DNA of 5,979 nucleotides, from NCBI GenBank assembly GCA_028290245.1, contig JAQGKG010000397.1, positions 1-5,979 of the forward strand. The letters run 5' to 3'. Source of the DNA: Devosia sp. (GTDB taxonomy: Bacteria; Pseudomonadota; Alphaproteobacteria; Rhizobiales; Devosiaceae). A program made the position numbers and the translations under genes. Positions 1-5,979 of the stretch are shown here, one piece after another; the first letter of the stretch is position 1, and the number at the start of each line of letters is the position of its first letter. Under the pieces are notes generated by a model. It was not told where the DNA came from. It searched no databases and was given only the letters and a program-made list of their open reading frames with translations.

Positions 1-75
1 GTCAACAAGCGCGTGAAGAACTTCATCGCTCCACCCGACAACCGTCTGCGGCTCAATGCCGTGGAAGTTGAGTAA
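1..75 (+). CDS. C-terminal end of a probable ABC transporter solute-binding protein (family 5), partial at 5' end
   Basis: Frame 1 is open from the first base to a TAA stop at 73-75, giving 24 residues that begin VNKRVKNF and end NAVEVE. The 5' part of the gene lies outside the window. A charged V-K-x-F segment, a short loop, an R-L-x-x-x pattern and an acidic last residue resemble the C-terminus of family 5 dipeptide/oligopeptide solute-binding proteins, where this tail closes the large lobe. The stronger argument is context: such binding proteins normally sit immediately upstream of a DppB/DppC permease pair, as found here. In that role it would be a periplasmic receptor delivering ligand to the permeases. 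The family assignment is inference because 24 residues are too few to prove it; that it is the end of a real upstream gene is fairly secure. Confidence 0.6.
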   Translation, partial: VNKRVKNFIAPPDNRLRLNAVEVE

Positions 76-84
76 TCAATCATA

Positions 85-109
85 TGCCCCCCGAGTTCTT
101 CGGGGGGCA
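85..109 (+). promoter_or_regulatory. Intercistronic stem-loop between binding-protein and permease genes
   Basis: Bases 85-94 (TGCCCCCCGA) and 100-109 (TCGGGGGGCA) are perfect inverted complements, forming a 10-bp GC-rich stem with a 5-nt loop (GTTCT). It starts 10 nt after the upstream stop codon. No run of T follows it (the next bases are GCCTACC), so it is not a textbook intrinsic terminator. Stable hairpins at this place in ABC importer operons are known to protect the binding-protein mRNA from 3' exonucleases or to cause partial termination, so that the receptor is made in excess over the permeases. That role is inferred here; the hairpin itself is seen directly. Confidence 0.7.
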
Positions 110-120
110 GCCTACCGGAT

Positions 121-126
121 AGGTGA
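121..126 (+). promoter_or_regulatory. Shine-Dalgarno site that fixes the GTG start of the first permease gene
   Basis: AGGTGA at 121-126 lies 6 nt before the GTG at 133. There is no ATG with a comparable site nearby, so this supports the GTG start. A weak inverted repeat, CCTA at 111-114 against TAGG at 120-123, could partly pair with the site, but four base pairs are too few to claim regulation. Confidence 0.55.
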
Positions 127-132
127 CGTCCC

Positions 133-1056
133 GTGATCGGCTTTATCTTAAAGAGACTATTGCAGGCGGTCTTTGTCGTCATCGCGGTCAGCCTGATCGT
201 GGCCGTCGCAATCCGCATGACTGGTGACCCAGCGCACATGATTTCGCAGGGTGCGACCGGCATCACAGAGGCGGATTTGGCGCGCATCCGGGAAGGACTG
301 GGGCTGAACGAGCCCTTCATCATCCAATATCTGAATTCGCTCAAAGGTCTGGTTACCTGGAGCTTCGGCAACAGCTTCGTGGGAGGAACGCCTGTCAACC
401 TGTTGATCTCCAAGGCGCTGCCGGCAACCTTGCTGCTGGCCTTCACTTCGCTGCTGGCCTCGATCATTATTTCCATTCCCCTTGGCATCACTTCTGCCGT
501 TTCGAAGGGCAGGTGGAGCGACCAACTGATCCGTATTTCCTCGCTGATCGGTCTTTCATTCCCGAATTTCTGGCTGGCAACGATGCTGGTGCTGCTGTTT
601 GGGGTGACCCTCAAATGGCTGCCGCCTTCAGGGATGTCGGGGATCGAAAGCTTCATCATGCCGACGCTCACCATGGGCGTCATTCTTACCGCGACGAATG
701 TGCGGCTGGTGCGGACCACCATGCTGGAAACGCTGAACTCGCAATATGTCATGGTCGCTCGTGCCAAGGGGCTGTCGGAGAACGCGGTGCTGTACAAGCA
801 CGCCCTCCGCAACTGCGCCATTCCGCTGATCACCTATTTTGGCCTGCAGTTCGGCGGGCTTCTGGGCGGCATCGTCGTCATCGAACGCGTGTTCAACTGG
901 CCCGGCATGGGCACGTTGGCTTTCGATGCCGTGTCAGCCCGCGACTACCCGGTGCTGCAAGCCGTCATCATGATCCTGTCGCTGATGATCGTTCTCGTGA
1001 ACTTGATCGTCGATATTGCCTACGGGCTCATCGATCCTCGCATTCGTAAGGAATGA
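133..1056 (+). CDS. dppB: ABC transporter permease, DppB type (peptide import)
   Basis: Inner-membrane permease subunit of a dipeptide/oligopeptide ABC importer, 307 residues, the usual length for DppB/OppB. An N-terminal hydrophobic segment (about residues 9-30) is followed by a periplasmic stretch containing G-L-N-x-P-F (57-62). Further membrane segments lie near 99-121, 133-160, 176-194, 232-250 and 276-298. The cytoplasmic EAA coupling loop, which docks on the ATPase, spans about 199-228 with the core YVMVARAKGLSE followed by KHALRN. The family motifs ERVFNWPGMG (251-260) and the final YGLIDPRIR (297-305) are present. The start is GTG, backed by AGGTGA 6 nt upstream. The stop lies 5 nt before the preferred dppC start, so the two permeases should be translated together. 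Peptide rather than nickel or another substrate is inferred from neighbouring peptidase genes; the permease sequence alone does not settle the substrate. Confidence 0.93.
   Translation: MIGFILKRLLQAVFVVIAVSLIVAVAIRMTGDPAHMISQGATGITEADLARIREGLGLNEPFIIQYLNSLKGLVTWSFGNSFVGGTPVNLLISKALPATLLLAFTSLLASIIISIPLGITSAVSKGRWSDQLIRISSLIGLSFPNFWLATMLVLLFGVTLKWLPPSGMSGIESFIMPTLTMGVILTATNVRLVRTTMLETLNSQYVMVARAKGLSENAVLYKHALRNCAIPLITYFGLQFGGLLGGIVVIERVFNWPGMGTLAFDAVSARDYPVLQAVIMILSLMIVLVNLIVDIAYGLIDPRIRKE
1048..1052 (+). promoter_or_regulatory. Shine-Dalgarno site that decides the start of the second permease gene
   Basis: AAGGA at 1048-1052, inside the last codons of dppB, directly abuts the ATG at 1053 (no spacer) but sits 9 nt before the ATG at 1062. 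Normal ribosome spacing therefore favours 1062, although 1053 would give the common ATGA stop-start overlap. Confidence 0.5.
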
Positions 1057-1061
1057 GCGGC

Positions 1062-1913
1062 ATGGCCAGCATTCTCAATTCGTCGTCACTGCGCCGTTTC
1101 ATGTCGCTGGAATTCATTCTGGGGGCCGTCCTGCTCGTGGTGATCGTTGGCGCCGTGGTCTTTTCGGGATGGCTGTTTGTCGATCCATCGAAGATTTCGC
1201 TTTCGGCGCGGCTGGTGCCGCCGCTGCAGAACCCGGCACACCTGCTGGGCACTGATGCGCTGGGCCGGGATATTCTGGCTCGCGTCGCCAATGGCGGCTG
1301 GATCTCGCTTCAGGTGGGCGTCATATCGGTTGTCGGATCTGTCGTGTTCGGCGTCGGCATGGGGCTGGTGGCGGGCTACTATCGCGGCATCTGGGACGTC
1401 ATCGTGATGCGCTTTGCCGATGTCCAGCTGGCGCTCCCCTTCATTCTTCTGGCGATTACCTTTGTCGCTATCCTCGGCGGCTCGCTGACCAACACCATCA
1501 TCCTGCTGATTGTCAGCCAATGGGTGCAGTATGCGCGGCTGGTGCGGGCTTCCGTGCTGTCGCTGCGCGAGCGTGAATTTGTGCTGTCGGCCAAGGCCAT
1601 CGGCGTGGCGGACCGGCACATCATTCTGCGCCATCTGCTGCCGAACCTGCTCGGCCCGGTGATCGTGCTGATCACCCTCAACGTGGCCAACAACATCCTG
1701 CTGGAAAGCTCGCTGACCTTCCTGGGCCTTGGTGTCGATCCGACCATTCCTTCCTGGGGTGGCATGTTGGCCGAGGGTCGGACCTATCTGCAGACCGCCT
1801 GGTGGATTTCGGTCGTGCCCGGCATGGCGATCCTTTTGACCGTGCTTGGCCTGAACCTGATCGGCGACTGGCTGCGCGACGCCCTCGACCCTGCGGGGAG
1901 GACCAACCGTTGA
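1062..1913 (+). CDS. dppC: ABC transporter permease, DppC type (peptide import)
   Basis: Second inner-membrane permease of the importer, expected to pair with the DppB subunit; 283 residues, normal for DppC/OppC. A cytoplasmic N-terminus leads into a first membrane segment at about 18-40. Then comes the family hallmark HLLGTDALGRDILAR (60-74), membrane segments near 81-107 and 118-139, and the EAA coupling loop (about 162-202, core LSAKAIGVADRHIILRHLLP). The typical C-terminal motifs follow: ESSLTFLGLGVDP (215-227), IPSWGGML (229-236) and GDWLRDALDP (268-277). The usual G-A-R-x-S-L element after the GTD motif reads G-G-W-I-S-L here, a mild variant. The start at 1062 is chosen for spacing to AAGGA; an alternative ATG at 1053 would add three residues and overlap the dppB stop. 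The 3' end overlaps the next gene by 4 nt, implying translational coupling. Confidence 0.93.
   Translation: MASILNSSSLRRFMSLEFILGAVLLVVIVGAVVFSGWLFVDPSKISLSARLVPPLQNPAHLLGTDALGRDILARVANGGWISLQVGVISVVGSVVFGVGMGLVAGYYRGIWDVIVMRFADVQLALPFILLAITFVAILGGSLTNTIILLIVSQWVQYARLVRASVLSLREREFVLSAKAIGVADRHIILRHLLPNLLGPVIVLITLNVANNILLESSLTFLGLGVDPTIPSWGGMLAEGRTYLQTAWWISVVPGMAILLTVLGLNLIGDWLRDALDPAGRTNR
1895..1902 (+). promoter_or_regulatory. Strong Shine-Dalgarno site that fixes the TTG start of the peptidase gene
   Basis: GGGGAGGA at 1895-1902, within the last codons of dppC, is the purine-richest ribosome site in the window and lies 7 nt before the TTG at 1910. No ATG in this frame is suitably placed near it; the next in-frame ATG is at 1976. 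Confidence 0.7.
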
Positions 1914-3637
1914 TCCTGTTTGAACGGACCTTTGCCGCAACACTGCAGCACCTGAGCGAGACGCTTTCGGGCCGGATGGTCGACACGTGGACTTTCGATG
2001 ATGCCGCCACCCGGGGCGCCGCCGAGGCGGGCTTTGCTGCACGCGGAATAGCGGCGCGGTGCCGCTCCGCCTACAAGCCACTCGTGCTGGCGTTTCGGGA
2101 TGAAATCGAGACCGCGGGGTTGCTCAGGTCGCGTATCGTCTGGCCACGCCATCCCAATGCCGGTCCCCGCCGCTTCCTGCTGGAAAGTTACCCGCTGACC
2201 GCGTTGTTTCCAGACGTTTCCTTCGAGTTCGTTGAAGGGCCTGAAAGCACCTACCAGCCAGTTTATTCAGTGAAACTGACTTATGCCGATGGGCGGGAGA
2301 TTGACACATCAGTCCTCGCTCCAAACCGGGTGCATCAGGACTATGGTGGCAACACCGTGCTGTCGCCCTCGGGGTGGCTTGTGGTTGACGGTGTCGGTGC
2401 TGCACTGGAGACCGAGTACGAGCAACTGTTCCATCAAACGATGAAGGCGATCGGCAAAGCCAGCTGGGACAAAGAGCCGTTCTTTGAAGTGCTCAACATT
2501 GACGTGACCCTGCCTGTCGCAGACGAAGATCTGGGGGTCGGCGACGAGGTTCTCTCGCTGCGCGAAGCGCTGCATGAGGACATCTATTTTTCGGCTCTCG
2601 AGTTGTTTGGCCGCTTGGCCGGGCGCCAAGCCGGTGCGCGGGACCTGCAGCCGGGGCAGATTGTGCCTGATATTCGCTTTGGCGATGCGGCCATCGTGCG
2701 TGTTGAGCTGCTGTCGCATGATTGCGTCTCGACGTCCGACTATCTGCAAGACCTCGACACCGCCGCCGGGCCGCTGTCGCAGGCGCAGATTGCTGCCGAG
2801 GTGGCGCGGATTCCAGGGCAGCCATTTTCCGCGCGCTCCGTTGCCGGCCGAGACATCAGCGGCGTGTTCCATCCTGGCTCTGAGCGCGGGGTAATCATCT
2901 CCGCGGGTCAACATGCCAATGAGACCACTGCGCCCGTCGGTACTTTGCGCGCCGCGCAACGTCTGGCCGCACAGCCAGGGGCAAGCTTCACGCTATGTCC
3001 GCTGGAAAATCCAGACGGCTACGCGCTGCATCAGCGGCTGATGGAGACCAATCCCCGGCATATGCACCATGCTGCGCGCTATACGGCACTGGGCGATGAT
3101 CTTGAGTATCGGACGGGTGCGGAGCTCTACGAGCAGGGGATTCGTGTTGAGGCGGAGGCCTTGCTGCCCGCGCTGTTGCACCTGAACCTGCACGGCTACC
3201 CGGCGCATGAGTGGACGCGGCCCCTGTCGGGCTATGTTCCGCGCGGGTTCGAAGTTTGGACCATCCCGAAGGGCTTTTTCTTGCTGATGCGTCATGCGCA
3301 GGGCTGGGACAGGCCTGCACGCCAGTTGATGAGCGATGTCACCGAACAGCTCAACGCGGTCCCGGGTCTACGCGAGTTCAACGACCGGCAGATCGCGCTG
3401 TTCGAGCGGCATGCGGGCGAAACGGGTTTTGAAATCCTCAACGGTTTTCCCGTGCGGATTTCCCAGGATGACCGTCACCGGCTTCCCATGACATTGATCA
3501 CCGAGTATCCCGACGAGACCGTCAGCGGCGATGCTTTCCGGGCCGGGCATGAAGCGCAGATGGCAACCGTGCTTGCCGCGTATGCGGCGCTGCAGGACCT
3601 GCCGGACGAGATATTGCCGTCATGGCCCGCAGCGTGA
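1910..3637 (+). CDS. M14-family zinc carboxypeptidase-like protein with a large N-terminal extension
   Basis: Predicted 575-residue metallopeptidase. The C-terminal part (about 310-565) has the M14 layout: a G-V-I-I-S-A-G-Q strand leads to the zinc motif H335-A-N-E338, the NPDG element follows at 367-370, a third likely zinc ligand is H428 in LNLHGYP, and a likely catalytic glutamate is E532 in ITEYPDE. All key residues seem present, so it should be active on peptides or peptide-like amides; the substrate cannot be read from sequence. Residues 1 to about 310 match no domain I recognise, and include a conspicuous LSLREALHEDIYF segment (about 215-227). There is no signal peptide, so it probably acts in the cytoplasm on imported material. 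The frame is open back to an ATG at 1802, but that start would overlap dppC by over 100 nt. The TTG at 1910 has an excellent ribosome site and gives a TTGA stop-start overlap with dppC, so I chose it. A 32-nt gap separates it from pxpA. Confidence 0.85.
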   Translation: MILFERTFAATLQHLSETLSGRMVDTWTFDDAATRGAAEAGFAARGIAARCRSAYKPLVLAFRDEIETAGLLRSRIVWPRHPNAGPRRFLLESYPLTALFPDVSFEFVEGPESTYQPVYSVKLTYADGREIDTSVLAPNRVHQDYGGNTVLSPSGWLVVDGVGAALETEYEQLFHQTMKAIGKASWDKEPFFEVLNIDVTLPVADEDLGVGDEVLSLREALHEDIYFSALELFGRLAGRQAGARDLQPGQIVPDIRFGDAAIVRVELLSHDCVSTSDYLQDLDTAAGPLSQAQIAAEVARIPGQPFSARSVAGRDISGVFHPGSERGVIISAGQHANETTAPVGTLRAAQRLAAQPGASFTLCPLENPDGYALHQRLMETNPRHMHHAARYTALGDDLEYRTGAELYEQGIRVEAEALLPALLHLNLHGYPAHEWTRPLSGYVPRGFEVWTIPKGFFLLMRHAQGWDRPARQLMSDVTEQLNAVPGLREFNDRQIALFERHAGETGFEILNGFPVRISQDDRHRLPMTLITEYPDETVSGDAFRAGHEAQMATVLAAYAALQDLPDEILPSWPAA

Positions 3638-3669
3638 CCTCTGCTCGCCGTCGCCGGAGACTATAGATT

Positions 3670-4431
3670 ATGACCTCGATCGACTTGAACAGTGACCTTG
3701 GCGAAAGCTTCGGCCACTGGAAAATGGGCGACGACGCGGCAATGCTGGAGCTTGTCACCAGTGCCAATGTCGCCTGCGGCTTTCACGCTGGCGATCCGGA
3801 CGGAATCCTCCGCACGCTCCGGTCGGCTGCCGAGCGCGGCGTCACGATTGGCGCGCATGTCGGCTATCGCGATCTGGTGGGCTTTGGTCGCCGGAACATG
3901 GAGCCGGCGGACGCTGAATTGATCGCGGATACCATCTATCAGATCGGTGCGCTGCAAGGCCTGGCGGCGGCAGCAGGCACGCGTGTGTCTTATGTGAAGC
4001 CGCATGGCGCGCTGTACAACACGATGGCACACGATGCGCGGCAAGCTGCGGCGGTGATCACTGCGATCAAGATGTTCGCCCCCGATTTGCTACTGATGGC
4101 TCTGTCGGGTGCGCCAGTGGTCGAGCAGGCCCGCGCGGCCGGTCTGACCGTAATTTGCGAGGTCTTTGCCGATCGGGCCTATATGCCGGATGGCACATTG
4201 GCGTCGCGCGCTCAGGCCGGGTCAGTGCTGCATGATCCCGAGGCAATTGCGCATCGCATGATACGGCTGGTCGAACAGGGGAAGCTGACGGCCATTGACG
4301 GCAGCGCGTTGACGCTTGAAGCGCAGTCGATCTGCATTCATGGCGACACCCCGGCAGCGGTTGCCATCGCGCACCAGCTGCGATCCGAGCTTGGCGGGGC
4401 AGGGGTTACCCTTGCTTCCTTTGCAGCTTAG
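3670..4431 (+). CDS. pxpA: 5-oxoprolinase subunit A (LamB/YcsF family)
   Basis: Subunit of the prokaryotic 5-oxoprolinase, which hydrolyses 5-oxo-L-proline to L-glutamate using ATP together with PxpB and PxpC, in the cytoplasm. The 253 residues match the usual family length and carry its signatures in order: DLNSDLGESFG (5-15), NVACGFHAGD (33-42), GAHVGYRDLVGFGRR (61-75), VKPHGALYN (109-117), EVFADRAYMPDG (164-175) and ICIHGDTP (221-228). The conserved Asp, His and Glu residues in these motifs line the active-site cleft of this (beta/alpha) barrel fold. The start ATG is preceded by GGAGA at 3656-3660 with 9 nt spacing. Older databases call the family lactam utilisation protein LamB. The fused pxpB-pxpC gene 13 nt downstream makes the 5-oxoprolinase assignment firm. 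No truncation or frameshift is visible. Confidence 0.95.
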   Translation: MTSIDLNSDLGESFGHWKMGDDAAMLELVTSANVACGFHAGDPDGILRTLRSAAERGVTIGAHVGYRDLVGFGRRNMEPADAELIADTIYQIGALQGLAAAAGTRVSYVKPHGALYNTMAHDARQAAAVITAIKMFAPDLLLMALSGAPVVEQARAAGLTVICEVFADRAYMPDGTLASRAQAGSVLHDPEAIAHRMIRLVEQGKLTAIDGSALTLEAQSICIHGDTPAAVAIAHQLRSELGGAGVTLASFAA

Positions 4432-4444
4432 CGCCGGGGAGAAC

Positions 4445-5979
4445 ATGCGCTTTTTGGCTGCCGGCGCCGACGGACTTCTGATTGAACTTGCTGGTATGGA
4501 GCAGGCCCTGGCGCTGTTTGACCGGCTCCAGGCTGCGCTACCGGCTGGCGTGTCCGAAGTCGTCCCTGCCGCCCGAACGGTTTTGGTGCGGTTTGATCCT
4601 CTGGCTACAAACGTGGCGCAGCTGCGCAAGCAGCTTGGCAGCATTGACCTCACCCACGCGCCTGAGTTAGTCGGCGAGACCTTCGGCATACCAGTGATCT
4701 ACGACGGTGAGGATATTGCCGAGGTGGCCGAGATGCTCGGGTGGTCGGTATCCGAGCTGATCCGTCGTCACACGGCGGCCGTCTATACGGTCGCATTCAC
4801 GGGTTTTGCGCCCGGTTTTGCCTATATGATCTGCAGCGATCCTGCATTCAATGTGCCGCGACGGTCAACGCCGCGTGTGCGTATTCCGGCCGGTGCCGTT
4901 GCCCTCGCCGGAAAATTCGGAGGCATCTATCCGACCGATAGCCCGGGCGGCTGGCAATTGCTGGGCCGGACGACAATTCCAATGTGGGATTTGTCGCGGC
5001 AGCGGCCCGCATTGCTTGTGCCGGGCGATCACGTGCGGTTTCGCGAGGCGGTCGAGGCTGATGCCGTGGTCGCTCCGAGGATCGTCTCGCCGTCTCGTGA
5101 TAATGTCGAAGAAACCAAGGCGCCTTGCCTGACGATTGTTCGGGCTGATCGTCCGGTGCTGTTTCAGGATGATGGACGCCCCGGGCAGGCGGCGCAGGGT
5201 GTTTCGCGATCCGGTGCGCTTGATCGATCAAGCTTCCATGCGGTCAACCGCATGTTAGGCAATGCGCCAAACACGCCAGCGCTTGAGCTGGTTTTCGGCG
5301 GGCTGGAACTGCGGGCGGATGCGCCTGTTACGCTCGCGCTTTCGGGCGCGCCGTGCCGTGTGGAGCTAAAACGCTCCAACCGGCCAAGCATCACGCTGTC
5401 TGACGGTCGCCCGTTCGCCCTTGATACGGGGGATGTCGTCTCGTTTGGCGCTCCATCCGTTGGGATGGTCAGTTATCTGGGCGTCAGAGGCGGTTTTGCT
5501 GTCAATCTGGTGATGGGATCGGCGGCGCACGACACCCTGTCCCGCATCGGCATGGCGCCGGTTTTGGCCGGAACCAAGTTATCGTCGGCAGGAGCCCGGT
5601 CAATGGCTGTCGAGCCTGATCTGGGGACCGAATTTCGACTGCCGAGTAGTGCGGACTGCGTGGTGCTCGATGTTGTCATCGGTCCAAGGGATGACTGGTT
5701 CTCGTCAGACGGCCTGCGCACCTTGATCGAACAGGAATGGCTGGTGACGGCGGAAGTCAGTCGGGTCGGCAAGCGCCTGTCGGGCGAGCAACCGCTTGAA
5801 CGCCTGAACACTGCCGAGCTGCCCTCGGAGCCAACGGTTCCCGGCGCCGTCCAGGTGCCGCACAGTGGGCAGCCTCTTATCTTTCTGTCCGACCATCCAG
5901 TAACGGGCGGGTATCCCGTCGTTGCGGTGGTCGCCAGCCATCATCTCGATCTTGCCGCACAGGTGCCGCCCGGCGCCCG
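4445..5979 (+). CDS. pxpBC: Fused 5-oxoprolinase subunits B and C (PxpB-PxpC), 3' end cut by the window
   Basis: One uninterrupted frame runs from ATG 4445 to the last base (511 codons plus two bases, no stop). Residues 1 to about 210 are PxpB (KipI/AHS1 type): start MRFLAAGADGLLIE, then GFAPGFAYM (120-128), PRRSTPRVRIPAGAVALAG (138-156) and IYPTDSPGGWQLLGRT (161-176). After a short linker, residues from about 228 are PxpC (KipA/AHS2 type): DDGRPGQ (242-248), GVSRSGALDRSSF (252-264), YLGVRGGF (344-351), VGKRLSG (441-447) and PVTGGYP (485-491). The last visible residues, AQVPPGA, are the canonical near-end motif, so only a short tail should be missing. The product works with PxpA to open 5-oxoproline to glutamate. 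GGGGAG at 4436-4441 lies only 3 nt before the ATG, a tight spacing; an in-frame TTG at 4421 inside pxpA is a less likely start. The older label allophanate hydrolase or urea amidolyase subunit is unlikely, given pxpA next door and no visible biotin-carboxylase domain. Confidence 0.94.
   Translation, partial: MRFLAAGADGLLIELAGMEQALALFDRLQAALPAGVSEVVPAARTVLVRFDPLATNVAQLRKQLGSIDLTHAPELVGETFGIPVIYDGEDIAEVAEMLGWSVSELIRRHTAAVYTVAFTGFAPGFAYMICSDPAFNVPRRSTPRVRIPAGAVALAGKFGGIYPTDSPGGWQLLGRTTIPMWDLSRQRPALLVPGDHVRFREAVEADAVVAPRIVSPSRDNVEETKAPCLTIVRADRPVLFQDDGRPGQAAQGVSRSGALDRSSFHAVNRMLGNAPNTPALELVFGGLELRADAPVTLALSGAPCRVELKRSNRPSITLSDGRPFALDTGDVVSFGAPSVGMVSYLGVRGGFAVNLVMGSAAHDTLSRIGMAPVLAGTKLSSAGARSMAVEPDLGTEFRLPSSADCVVLDVVIGPRDDWFSSDGLRTLIEQEWLVTAEVSRVGKRLSGEQPLERLNTAELPSEPTVPGAVQVPHSGQPLIFLSDHPVTGGYPVVAVVASHHLDLAAQVPPGA

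Noticed and set aside
111..123. CCTA/TAGG inverted repeat overlapping the dppB ribosome site, as a possible riboswitch or RNA thermometer
   Set aside because: Only 4 bp of stem in a 57-nt gap; too small for a known riboswitch and expected by chance.
513..1049. Plus-strand frame of 178 codons overlapping dppB in another frame
   Set aside because: Composition is rich in R, H, A and D, without motifs. The overlapping DppB frame carries the EAA loop and the WPGMG and LIDPRIR motifs.
1802..1909. Upstream ATG start for the peptidase gene
   Set aside because: It would overlap the conserved C-terminus of DppC by over 100 nt, and the extra 36 residues (D/R/P rich) look like an out-of-frame reading of dppC. 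The TTG at 1910 has a far better ribosome site.
1086..2081. Long antisense open frame (331 codons) opposite dppC and the start of the peptidase gene
   Set aside because: Its translation is dominated by R, Q, H, P and D with no hydrophobic core or family motif, as expected for the complement of a GC-rich membrane-protein gene. The plus strand encodes an unmistakable DppC there.
2309..2959. Antisense open frame (216 codons) inside the peptidase gene
   Set aside because: No recognisable motif. It lies wholly within a plus-strand frame that holds the M14 catalytic residues; long shadow frames are common in GC-rich DNA.
4222..4689. Antisense open frame across the pxpA-pxpBC junction
   Set aside because: It spans two well-supported plus-strand genes and its translation (R, S, A and P rich) has no family signature.
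4445..5979. Allophanate hydrolase or urea amidolyase (AHS1/AHS2) as the identity of the fused gene
   Set aside because: That is an older label for the same folds. No amidase or biotin-carboxylase domain is visible and pxpA is directly upstream, so 5-oxoprolinase subunits B and C is the better reading.
1..5979. CRISPR arrays, tRNA or rRNA genes, insertion sequences, anti-phage systems
   Set aside because: No regular repeats, RNA gene signatures, transposase motifs or terminal inverted repeats were seen. Nearly every base lies in a recognised metabolic or transport gene.

Overview
This window is one dense, co-directional (+ strand) stretch of what looks like a single catabolic operon. No tRNA, rRNA, mobile element, repeat array or CRISPR is visible. 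The DNA is GC-rich (roughly 60% by eye) with strongly GC-biased third positions, short or overlapping gene junctions, and GTG and TTG starts. Protein style and gene set fit an alphaproteobacterium, most likely in the Hyphomicrobiales (Rhizobium/Mesorhizobium/Devosia-like). That placement is inference, because no phylogenetic marker is present.

Layout, left to right: (1) positions 1-75 are the last 24 codons of a gene that is probably the family 5 periplasmic solute-binding protein of a dipeptide/oligopeptide ABC importer. (2) Positions 76-132 are a short intercistronic gap with a perfect 10-bp stem-loop and then the Shine-Dalgarno site of the next gene. (3) A DppB-type permease (133-1056) and (4) a DppC-type permease (1062-1913, possibly from 1053) form the membrane channel. 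(5) Positions 1910-3637 encode a 575-residue M14-family zinc carboxypeptidase-like protein, starting at a TTG that overlaps the dppC stop codon. (6) Positions 3670-4431 encode PxpA (LamB/YcsF family), and (7) 4445 to the window end encode a PxpB-PxpC fusion cut off just before its stop codon. PxpA, PxpB and PxpC together form the prokaryotic ATP-dependent 5-oxoprolinase.

How the genes may work together (inference): the ABC importer brings in small peptides or amino-acid derivatives, the leaderless and so probably cytoplasmic M14 enzyme cleaves them, and the 5-oxoprolinase opens 5-oxo-L-proline (pyroglutamate) to glutamate. The operon would then be a salvage route for peptides carrying or yielding 5-oxoproline. 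The two ATPase genes (dppD/dppF type) are not in the window and may lie downstream of the fusion gene or elsewhere. The individual families are well known. The parts worth a second look are their linkage, the large unrecognised N-terminal region of the M14 protein, the pxpB-pxpC fusion, and the hairpin between binding-protein and permease genes.
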